NCBI GenBank assembly: GCA_964540725.1
Contig: CAZINU010000003.1
Span: 14,819-78,818 of the forward strand
DNA length: 64,000 nt
Source of the DNA: JANJWP01 sp964540725
Lineage (GTDB): Bacteria > Patescibacteriota > Gracilibacteria > BD1-5 > UBA2023
Direction of reading: 5' to 3'
The translations under genes and the position numbers were made by a program. Of this stretch, positions 1 to 8,458 are shown one piece after another. How positions within the stretch are numbered: the first letter of the stretch is position 1; each line of letters opens with the position of its first letter. The notes under the pieces are model-generated. The model saw only the letters and a list, made by a program, of their open reading frames with translations, searched no databases and was not told where the DNA came from.

Positions 1-3000
1 GGAGCCCTTCTGCGGGAACGGTGGTATTCGTCCATGTCATACCACCGGAACGCTTGGCTCGATCGGCACCGTCGGGGTGGTACGGAACCTTGACAGTATC
101 GGCCGGGTTACCCGTATAGAACGAGAGGGGCGATTCCTGGAAACGGCGGAGGTAGATAAGGTCGAATATTTGCGCGATGTCGGGATTGCAATTTTCCACG
201 ATGTACGGACATTCGGGCGGAGTATTCCTCGACCCCTTGATATTGTTAAGGCTGAGCAAGCTTCCCATAATATGGAGCTGGTTCCGAAGGCGGCGGTCGG
301 TAGCGTTTTGTTCGGCATAGAGAACGTTTTCCGAAGACTTGTACGATACGACCGGCCCCTGCGCGAATACGAACGCGTCGAGATTGGTAATGTCCGGATT
401 GACGAACACCCACCCCTTCTTGTTTGCGGCCGTCGGTTCCGGATCGTTCGGATCGATGGAGAGATTGGAAAGTCCGGAATCGGCCATCGCGCCGATGAAG
501 AACTGCCCGCCCGTCTGGTTTCCCATGGAATCCAGGGTCGTTACGTTCGATTCGACGGAGAGCGAACCGTCTACGACGATGATCGAACGACGGGATGAGA
601 CGGAACATTTTCCACTGCAATTCAAAACGGCATTTCCCCGAATGAACGAGATTTTTTCGCCGTCCGCCTCGATAGTGCAGTTGACGGACGGTCCCGATGC
701 CGCATTCAGGAAGGCTTGGTCGACCGTGCCGCCGGAACACCACTTCTTCGCTCCGGACGTATCGCCGGAATCCTTCAAACCGGCCGAGAGCAGGGCGACG
801 TTCCTCTTAATGCTCGTGACGAGATCGAACCGCTTGAGCTCTTGTCCAACCAAGATGCTGGCAACCGATCATCCGGTATCGGTCGTCACGGTATTGTATT
901 GGTTCGTCAATCCGGTGACGACGATATCGGCCAATCCGGTCGGCACGGCGGACGAAGAATCTCCGCCAACCGTATACGAATTGGAGAAATAATTCCGGGT
1001 TTGGTCGTACTGCCCGAATTCGCTCGACCCTGACGCGTCCCAAATATTGCGACCGACCGACGGTATCCGAATCGTTTGGGTACCTACGCGGTACGTAATG
1101 GCGGAAACGAATCCTTGTCGGATTTTCGCCTTGTCGTAGGTTTTTCCGGGAATGGCAGACATGAGCGTTTCCGCACTGAAGCCGTTTGTCGGGGCGGATT
1201 CGAAATCGAACGGGACGTACGTGCTCGAAGCTCCGTTACCGTTGGGAAAAATCGTCAAAGAATCGGACGACGTGTACCTTGCTCCGCCGTTGATGGCGTA
1301 TTGTCGCGAAGCGTCCCCCGTGGGACGGACGGCATAATTGAGAACGCCCGGTTGTTCGTCTTTGTCCGTATCGTAGGCGACAAGATGCTTTTCGTGGACG
1401 TTGTATTCCCCGTACGCGCGACCGGTGTCGAGCTTGTAGAGCTTCTTGTAGTGTTGGGAATACTGTCCGTCGATAAGAAGCCTGAGCCCTACGAGCCCGT
1501 ACGCGTACGGGGATGCGAATTCGAGCGAGACGCGGCGGTTCGGAAGGTTCGAGAAAGACTCCGCGGTCGCGGAGTTGAAGCTGACCTTTCCATACCGGGA
1601 CGTATCCACCGTAACGTTCTTGAATCCTCCGGTTTCCCCGAGTCCGCCCAAGTCGACCGTTACGAAATTACCGGTATTTCCCGCCGACGTGACGGCGGGC
1701 GCGAAGTACCCGATACGGTCGGTTCCAGTCTTCGGATACGTCATCCCGGCAGGGGCATTCACGAGATTGCCGCGTGCGGAAATCGACAACAGGCGGAGGA
1801 CCGCGTCGGAAGAAACGTACGGGTATGCGCCGTTCGTGGGAACTCCGGACGCGAGGGAGAGCGCGTACGTTCCGTTGGGGTTGGAATTTTTTTCCCGCAT
1901 CGTAACGGTACCATCATCGTTCAGGTCCGAACGCGGAACGGACGAATCGTTGTCGGTTTCGAGGTCCGAGACTTCCGCGAGACGGCTACCGGCACCGACA
2001 TTGCGCAGCAAATCGGAATACAGGCCGTTATGGAACTCGACCGACGTTTCGATCCTCTTTATCGGCGTATTGCCATTTTCCTCCGAAACGACGGGGATGA
2101 CGCGATTACCGTTGGCGTCTTTAAGGGAATAGGACAGTTTGTACGAGTCGAACCCATTCGCGAATATCCTTCCGTCGCCGTTTCCGCGGGCGTTGGCATG
2201 GGGAACGAGGGAGAGGTTCGATTGGGTACGGTCGAGTACGTTCGCGACGACCCGGAAATCGAGCGTGGGCGAGAGGCAATTTCCTACGAGGTCGCACGCG
2301 CCGGAAACTCCGGCGGCTCCGACGTACTTGGCCGAATACCGGCGGTACGTTCCGTTGGAAACGAGATCGTTCACGCCGCCCGCGTCAACGAGACGAAAAT
2401 CCCTCGGTTTCGAGCCGGAATTCACGAACCGGTTGGGGAAAACGAGAAAATCGTCGAATACGGTTCGGTTCGCTTCGTTTTCGATTTGCAATTTCAATCC
2501 TCCGGTCGTATCGATTCCGGCATTCGCGAGTTCGGGCGCCGTCGCCGAGCCGATTCCCGTATCATTCAGCACGTACGAGAGCGGAAGCGAAGGCTGCGCC
2601 GCAATGAAGCGGGAAACGCCGCCCGACTCGGGCACGTACGAAGGATATGCGGTCTGATCGTAGACGGTTTCCCCGTCGGCGAAGGAAAGAAGTTTTTCCA
2701 TAGCGCCCCGTTCGGAGGGGGCGAGGCCGTTGTCGCCCATATTCGGCTTCTTGTTGTCGCGTACCGCATAGAACGCGGTTTCCGAGTAGTTTCCGCTGAA
2801 AGGGGATCCGTCCGGACCGACGGTTTTATCGTAGAGGCGGAGTTTGTAGATTTTTTGGGTATTTTGGCCGGTCGAATCGCCATTATCGGTCAATTGTGCG
2901 GTCGAAAACGCCATCGCAAGACTTCCGTACGACCCGCGCGAGAGGGGGTTTCCGGAAGTCGTCAGGAGCTCGAACGCGTTCGTATCGGAAATGAGCGGAC

Positions 3001-3844
3001 CGGAATACCCGCCCGGAACGGACGAAGAGGCTGACGATTTCAGGAACGATCCGAACGTGTCCGAATAGGTCGGATTTAGCGAGAACGGACTCGAAGCGCC
3101 CAGTCAAGAGAGCGTATTCTGAAAATAGAACGCGTGGAGATTCGAACGCGGAAACCCGCGGGGGCTTACCGTTTGGGTAGAGTAGCTGGCGATGACGGGA
3201 TTCGCAAAACCGTCTCCGGACGTTCCGGCCGTCGACGTATCGTTCCGGACGACCGAACCGCCGATTCCGACGCGCGGCAAGGCCGGATCGTAGTGCGTGT
3301 ACGCCGTGCTCTCGGAAATGGCCGCCGTATTCGGAAGCGCGAGTTGCGGGGCCGTTCGGTCGATTTTGTACGTAACTTTGAAATACGAAGTATTGTCCGC
3401 ATAGTCGGTAATGAATACCCGAACGGTCAACACTCCCTCGCCTTCAATTTTGAATTTTCCACCCGTGACGCCCGAAAGGAGGCTTACGAGCGTGGAAACG
3501 GCACTGTCGGTCGTTTTGTCGGTACGGGTACCGGCGAGGGCGGAAAGGCTGGTTTCCGCTCCGGCATTCCCCGTTCGGTAATCGACGCCGTTATATTTCA
3601 CGACGCCATCGCCGTCGGCCCCCTTGTGGAAGGTGCCGAGTTCGCAATCGCGACCCCACTTTTCCTTAAATTCGGTTCCGGCTTCGTTTCGGCGGGGCGA
3701 ACACCATTCGAGGCTGTAGGCCTGCCATTTAACGCCGGAAGAAAGAGGAACGACCGCGGCGGCGTGCGCGGCGGGCAATGCCCAAGAAAGCCCCCAAGCG
3801 GAGGCTGCCGTCGCGATTCGAACGAAGGTTTTGAGGGCGTTCAT
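1..3844 (-). CDS. Giant secreted surface protein, 3' end outside window
   Basis: About 1,281 codons are visible and the reading frame runs off the left edge. The ATG at 3842-3844 is followed by a typical Sec signal peptide with cleavage near residue 28 (motif AHA). Around residues 160-166 there is a KIDRTAP stretch typical of bacterial Ig-like repeats. The rest is Asn/Ser/Gly/Thr-rich with no enzyme motif I recognise, as in cell-surface or adhesin-type proteins. Two in-frame TGA codons (3104-3106 and 869-871) interrupt it under the standard code; reading them as Gly restores one continuous frame. It is the last visible gene of an operon starting at the promoter near 5454-5482. Surface location is inferred from the signal peptide and composition; the function is unknown. 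Confidence 0.75.
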
Positions 3845-3929
3845 ACCGGAGGGGGTATGGGGTAATGCGTATTGGTTTTTCGTCTTGTCCGGATTTTTTA
3901 CGTCGACGTTGGCGAGATTCGCGTCGCCG

Positions 3930-4493
3930 TTATTTTTTCGACGCTTCCGAATTCGGAACGTCCCCGCACATCTTCGCGACGTACGGATAGAATTCGTTTT
4001 TGGAATCGAGCGTTTTTTTCGTAGCCGAATAACTTCCGCATACGCTCCAAACGGGATTTTCGATTTGCGAACCGGCAATGATGACTAAAATGTCGGGCTC
4101 GGTAAGTTCGATACCCTGTTTTTGAAGGAAGCGCTTTATTTCGGAGAGACCTTCGAACAGCTTCGGAACGGTACTGACGTTCTTGGAAATGAGGTAGTTG
4201 ATGAACAATCGGCGATCGAAAAGCGTTTTCTTCCCGCCTTTCGTGTCCAGTTGGGTTTGAAGGTTCTCGGACGTCAGCTCCGAAAGTTTCGAGACGCGGG
4301 CGCGTTCTTTTGCCTCGGCTTCGATTCGGGCGGGAGAATTCTCGGGCGAAGCCTGGGTCGGAGCGGGAGATTCGGCGCCCCCGTTCGGAGAGGGCGTGCC
4401 GACGCCAGCCTTTCCGGAGTCTTCTTTTCCGAAGCAGGAGGCGAGAAGGAGGGCGGAAGCGAACGTTACGAGCGTAAGTTTGATCGGTTTCAT
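3930..4493 (-). CDS. Predicted lipoprotein, unknown function
   Basis: 187 residues. The N-terminus is a lipoprotein signal ending in LLLASC (Cys20), so the mature protein should be lipid-anchored outside the membrane. A Pro/Ser/Gly/Glu-rich linker (residues 25-60) precedes a helical region (70-130) and a C-terminal segment with two cysteines (in VCGSY and KMCGD) that could form a disulfide. It ends in TAA. It lies between two secreted-protein genes on the same strand, about 85 bp before the giant surface protein, and is probably co-transcribed with both. No family recognised. Confidence 0.7.
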   Translation of the reverse strand: MKPIKLTLVTFASALLLASCFGKEDSGKAGVGTPSPNGGAESPAPTQASPENSPARIEAEAKERARVSKLSELTSENLQTQLDTKGGKKTLFDRRLFINYLISKNVSTVPKLFEGLSEIKRFLQKQGIELTEPDILVIIAGSQIENPVWSVCGSYSATKKTLDSKNEFYPYVAKMCGDVPNSEASKK

Positions 4494-4527
4494 AAGCGAA
4501 GCGTAAAAGGGGTGTTACCCGTTCGGG

Positions 4528-5406
4528 TTAGTAGGAAGGAAGGCAGAGTTTTTCGAGCTTCATGACGAAGCCGTCGCCGAAATTCCGACTCGCGGTCGAC
4601 GAAGATCCATATGAATCGTGCCCGTAGTTGGAATAGAGGTTTTTAGCATCATTCCGGATAATGACGGCAGTATCCCGGTTATTCGTTCCCGCATACTCGC
4701 TATTGAATTGTCCTTTAATCGACAACGAATTCACGGAATCGAAGTACAACCGCCATCCGTCGCTCGTAACGGCACGGTACTGACAATCGAGATCGAACGC
4801 CCCCTTGTCGGAGGCGCTTACTTTCTCCCACCCGACAACGTACCGTTTTCCGGAAAGATTTCCGGCATCGGAGCCCGGATAGATGGAAATGCCTCCGCTG
4901 AATCCCCTGAAGGAAAGGGAATCGTCGCCGCCGGAATCCTTCGGGTTAAACAAAATCATTCCGAGCGCTTCGCGATCGGTCGAGGGGTTCGTATTGGTTG
5001 CGTACGAACCCCAATATCCCTTGGTTCCGTCGTAAAAGCCGATGAACGGGGTTTTGCTGATACCACCGGCGTTGTATCCGAGGCCGATGCTGCCGATGAC
5101 TCCGCCGGTCTTCCCTCCGATTGCCACTTCGCTCGCGTCCGCGCTCCACATGAACGGGGTTTTATTTCGGGGCCAGTCCCCCAAATTCCTATAGGCGGTT
5201 CCGAGAATGCAGATGACCGAATTCCACTTGTCCGAGGTGGCGACATCGCCGTGCTCTCCGAAAAGGTTCAAATCGATCGATCCGCACTTGGTGGGATATT
5301 GATCGACGTTCTGCCATGCGACCGCGGTCGCGGAAAAAGCGAAAATGCCCGCGAGCGCGGCACCTGCGAGCGCGAGCGGACGCTTTCCGAAACGGAAAGA
5401 ATTCAT
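4528..5406 (-). CDS. Secreted protein, unknown function
   Basis: 292 residues, first gene of the minus-strand exported-protein operon. The signal peptide is clear: basic start, hydrophobic stretch at 10-28, and a TAVA/W cleavage site near residue 30. The mature part is rich in Gly, Ser, Asn and aromatics, has few cysteines (KCGS, ICIL, LDCQY, LCLPS) and looks like an all-beta exported domain. The promoter at 5454-5482 gives a leader of about 40 nt. No family recognised. Confidence 0.7.
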   Translation of the reverse strand: MNSFRFGKRPLALAGAALAGIFAFSATAVAWQNVDQYPTKCGSIDLNLFGEHGDVATSDKWNSVICILGTAYRNLGDWPRNKTPFMWSADASEVAIGGKTGGVIGSIGLGYNAGGISKTPFIGFYDGTKGYWGSYATNTNPSTDREALGMILFNPKDSGGDDSLSFRGFSGGISIYPGSDAGNLSGKRYVVGWEKVSASDKGAFDLDCQYRAVTSDGWRLYFDSVNSLSIKGQFNSEYAGTNNRDTAVIIRNDAKNLYSNYGHDSYGSSSTASRNFGDGFVMKLEKLCLPSY

Positions 5407-5453
5407 ACCGGAAAAGGTTACGGGAATGGCCGATTTCGGACATTTCGCGGAGC

Positions 5454-5482
5454 ATGGTATCGCGGTTTTTAACCCCTGTCAA
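5454..5482 (-). promoter_or_regulatory. Promoter of exported-protein operon
   Basis: On the minus strand TTGACA (5482-5477), a 17-bp spacer and TACCAT (5459-5454) lie about 50 bp upstream of the ATG at 5406. It is divergent from the promoter at 5535. Confidence 0.7.
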
Positions 5483-5534
5483 GAAAAAATGGCGAAGTGT
5501 CGCCGATACCTTTCTGAAAAATCCGTATTCTGAA

Positions 5535-5562
5535 TTGATTTTTTCATCTCCCGGGATATTCT
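5535..5562 (+). promoter_or_regulatory. Promoter of small RHH-like gene
   Basis: TTGATT (5535-5540), 16-bp spacer, TATTCT (5557-5562), 33 bp upstream of the ATG at 5596. Confidence 0.55.
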
Positions 5563-5595
5563 CCGAATCGACTTATTCCGGAACTCCCCTTCCCC

Positions 5596-5808
5596 ATGGC
5601 CCAAGAAGAAAAGAAGACCCAGCGGAAAAAATTCTCCGCCGCCGTCAACTTCTACCTGACCGACGCGCAAAAAAGGAAAATCGAGTTCATTCTCGAACAG
5701 AAGGGGCAGAGCTTGACGGATTTCCTCAGAACCCACGTTCAGACGACCATTGAGAAGTACGAGGACAAGAACGGAGCCATCAACGTATACCAGACGTACA
5801 TCGTCTAG
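5596..5808 (+). CDS. Small ribbon-helix-helix-like protein
   Basis: 70 residues ending in TAG. After a basic, charged N-terminus, residues 14-50 follow the ribbon-helix-helix layout: a short beta strand (SAAVNFYL), a helix (TDAQKRKIEFIL), a turn with Gly, then a second helix (LTDFLRTHVQ). CopG/Arc-type regulators and antitoxins share this layout. No toxin-like partner is adjacent: the next gene is on the other strand. DNA binding is inferred from the pattern only. Confidence 0.55.
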   Translation: MAQEEKKTQRKKFSAAVNFYLTDAQKRKIEFILEQKGQSLTDFLRTHVQTTIEKYEDKNGAINVYQTYIV

Positions 5809-5855
5809 CTTTCGCCGCCCCCCTCCCGCGGGAGCGCAAGAACCTGGCAGGGCGA

Positions 5856-6542
5856 TTAGGCCGATACGGCCAATATTCCTCTCGACACGACGCCTTTCCG
5901 GTAATAGTAGGAAAGGTCGGTTTCCGCGAGAATCTTCAAAAAGTCCCCCACGAAGACGGGATTCAAATCGCGGGCGAACACGGCGAGCAGGTGGAGCGAC
6001 TGTTCGATCGGGGTAAGGTTGGAGAACAGGGTATGGAAGTCGTCATGAATTCCGCGGTCGATGCGACGGAGGTTCTGCGGATGGTTCGTGCCTCACCGGC
6101 TCTTCGGGACGATGTGGTGCGGATTTTTGGAGAAGACGTTCGGACGTTTTTCGAAACGCTTCTCTTGGAAACGTCTCCATCCGACCAAAATGGTACCTTC
6201 GGCATCGAGCTCGGCTACTCTCGAAATTTGCACGCGTTGGACGGACTCCGGATCCAAATAATAATAACCCGGATCGGAATCCGACAGGACGCGGAGGACG
6301 TCCGATTTGAATTCCTTCGTAAGCGCGAGGGAGTTGAAACCGTTCAGCCGGGCAATCGCATGGTGCGGCAAGTGCGCCCCGAAAAGGCGATCGCAGGCGG
6401 TAAGGACTTTCCGGGTTATCGGAATGGCCGGTTCGACGGAAACGGACACCGACGGACGGACCCGGTTCGGCGGTGTTCCGGACGGAATGGTACGATGGTA
6501 TTCGGAACGTTTTTGGGAATCGGGAAGAACGAGGGGCGACAT
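5856..6542 (-). CDS. HNH-motif protein
   Basis: 228 residues once the TGA at 6093-6095 is read as Gly. The key part is HHIVPKSR-G-GTN around residues 142-153, followed by NL and H-x3-H. This matches the HNH zinc-binding nuclease signature, where the first Gly of the GG pair is the TGA codon. The N-terminal 130 residues match nothing I know. There is no SNF2, Cas9 or methylase partner; it is a stand-alone gene with its own promoter at 6582-6609. The family covers homing, restriction and DNA-repair nucleases, so the substrate cannot be assigned. The gene ends in TAA at 5856. Confidence 0.65.
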
Positions 6543-6581
6543 GGTTCCGAAAGGAAGAATTGCGGACTCTGGACGGATTCA

Positions 6582-6609
6582 CTTATAGCGAATGAAATTC
6601 ACTTGTCAA
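6582..6609 (-). promoter_or_regulatory. Promoter of HNH gene
   Basis: On the minus strand TTGACA (6609-6604), 16-bp spacer, TATAAG (6587-6582), 40 bp upstream of the ATG at 6542. Confidence 0.7.
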
Positions 6610-6616
6610 ACTTTAC

Positions 6617-6654
6617 GAAAAATGCGCATTCGCATTTGACTCTCCGCATTTTTC
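6617..6654. promoter_or_regulatory. Inverted repeat spanning helicase -35 box
   Basis: GAAAAATGCG (6617-6626) and its exact complement CGCATTTTTC (6645-6654) flank the TTGACT of the helicase promoter. This is a candidate operator; no regulator is known. Confidence 0.4.
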
Positions 6655-6663
6655 GGATAAGGT
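6636..6663 (+). promoter_or_regulatory. Promoter of DEAD-box helicase gene
   Basis: TTGACT (6636-6641), 16-bp spacer, TAAGGT (6658-6663). The start codon is about 195 bp downstream. The leader contains several GC-rich inverted repeats, for example GGCCCC-AAAA-GGCCCC-like sequence near 6748-6762. Confidence 0.5.
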
Positions 6664-6858
6664 GTCGCCACTCGTCAGCGCGAACCGAATCGGCTTCCGA
6701 AAACCGGAGCCGAAAAGGACTCCAGGTCCGCCCGTTTCCCGCGAAGGCCCCAAAAGGCCCCTTGGAATATCTTCGAACCGAGAACGTCCCCCCGGGGCGT
6801 TCGAGCGGTTCCACGAATGCCCGAGAGCACGAGGCTATCTCCCTCCCCTCTTTTTTTC

Positions 6859-8292
6859 ATGCTGTTTACGGAATTTCCTTTTAATAAGTGGATCCTCGCG
6901 TCCCTCGAGAAGAACGGATACGCGGAACCGACCAAAATCCAAGAAGAAGTCATTAAGGCGGTATTCGAAGACAAGAACGTCGTCGGGCAATCGCAGACCG
7001 GAACCGGAAAAACCGCCGCGTTCGTGCTCCCTCTCCTTCAGAAGGTCAACAGCCGCGTTCGCAAGCCCCAGGCCCTCATCCTCGCCCCCACCCGCGAACT
7101 CGCGAACCAAATCCGCGAAGAAGTCGTAAAGCTCTCCGAAGGCATGTTCGTCCGGTCGACCGCGCTCTACGGGGGAACCAATATCCGCCCCCAGCGCGAA
7201 ATCCTTTCGAAGGGGCCGCAGATCGTCGTCGCCACCCCGGGGCGTCTCATCGACCTCATCGATCGGAAATTCATCGACGTTTCGAACGTCGAATACTTCG
7301 TATTGGACGAAGTCGACCGCATGCTCGACATGGGATTCATCGACGATATCGACTACGTTTGGTCGAAACTGCCGAACGTCAAGCAGTCGATGACCTTTTC
7401 GGCCACCATCCCGACCGAAGTCGGAAACCTCATTTCCAAGTACGTCGGCGAAGGGTACGAGCATATCAAGGCTACCCCGCAATCGGTCACCGTCGACCGC
7501 ATCGACCACGCGTTCATCGAGGTCAACCACTTGGAGAAATTCGACCTCCTGAAGAAGTACCTGGCCGACCACCCCGGCGCGAAGACCATCGTCTTCACCC
7601 GAACGAAGAGCGAAACCGAACACCTCGCCCGCATCCTCCAGGAAAACGGCATTACCGCCGACTTCCTCCACGGGGATCTCGAACAGCGCCAGCGCAACCG
7701 CGCGCTCAAGCGGTTCCAAACCGGCGAAATCTCCACGTTCATCACGACCGACGTCGCCGCGCGCGGACTCAATATGAACAACATCGACCTCGTCGTGAAC
7801 TACCACGTCCCGGAAGATCCGGAATCCTACGTCCACCGCATCGGCCGAACGGGCCGCGCCGGGGCCGAAGGAAAGGCGATCATGTTCGTCTCGGAAGCCG
7901 AACGGCTCTTCTTGAAGAATATCGAAAAACGCAATAAGATCCGCATCAAGCAGGTCAACCGGGAGGGGGCCGAGGTCGTCCGACCGGAAGAATCGCACCA
8001 GGGCCACCAATCCAAGCACGGAGGCCGCGGCCGCTGGCGCTCCGACAAGCCCCGCTACCGCGCGCCCCAGAGCCGCGAAAGCGGATTCGGAAACGACGCT
8101 TCGCGTGGGCGGAACGGTGGCGGATACCAAGGCGGCGGAGGTCGCCGGGGCGGATTCGGCGGCGGACGTGGCGGCGAAAACCGGAACGGAGGGTTCCATG
8201 GCCGTTCCGAAGGCGCTGCCTTCCAAGGCGGCGAGGGCGGCAGCGCCCCGAAGAAGCCTTCTTCCGACGACGGGTACTCGATTTTCGGGTAA
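6859..8292 (+). CDS. DEAD-box ATP-dependent RNA helicase
   Basis: 477 residues from the ATG at 6859; an upstream ATG at 6817 adds 14 unconserved residues. The full SF2 motif set is present in order: Q motif (PTKIQ), motif I TGTGKT, PTREL, TPGR, motif II as DEVD (the usual DEAD with A to V), motif III SAT, and motif VI HRIGRTGRAG. The last 100 residues are a Gly/Arg-rich tail with RGG-type repeats, common in RNA helicases that act on ribosomal or cold-structured RNA. It unwinds RNA duplexes with ATP in the cytoplasm. A long structured leader and an operator-like repeat over the promoter suggest regulated expression. A strong hairpin terminator follows. Confidence 0.95.
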   Translation: MLFTEFPFNKWILASLEKNGYAEPTKIQEEVIKAVFEDKNVVGQSQTGTGKTAAFVLPLLQKVNSRVRKPQALILAPTRELANQIREEVVKLSEGMFVRSTALYGGTNIRPQREILSKGPQIVVATPGRLIDLIDRKFIDVSNVEYFVLDEVDRMLDMGFIDDIDYVWSKLPNVKQSMTFSATIPTEVGNLISKYVGEGYEHIKATPQSVTVDRIDHAFIEVNHLEKFDLLKKYLADHPGAKTIVFTRTKSETEHLARILQENGITADFLHGDLEQRQRNRALKRFQTGEISTFITTDVAARGLNMNNIDLVVNYHVPEDPESYVHRIGRTGRAGAEGKAIMFVSEAERLFLKNIEKRNKIRIKQVNREGAEVVRPEESHQGHQSKHGGRGRWRSDKPRYRAPQSRESGFGNDASRGRNGGGYQGGGGRRGGFGGGRGGENRNGGFHGRSEGAAFQGGEGGSAPKKPSSDDGYSIFG

Positions 8293-8318
8293 CGAAACGT
8301 CTGCGGAACCTTCCGTTT

Positions 8319-8348
8319 GAAAACCCCCGGCTCATGCCGGGGGTTTTC
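8319..8348 (+). terminator. Terminator of helicase gene
   Basis: Perfect 13-bp stem (GAAAACCCCCGGC with its complement) and a TCAT loop, ending in TTTTC. It is symmetrical, so it could also act on the minus strand. Confidence 0.8.
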
Positions 8349-8458
8349 AATGAACCTAACGAGGCTCGGAACGATTGCCCGAAGAACGGTGCCCTTATGC
8401 GGGGGGGGTAGCGGCAGTGTCCGGAGCGGCCGGAGCGGCCGACCGCGCGGGCATGAAA

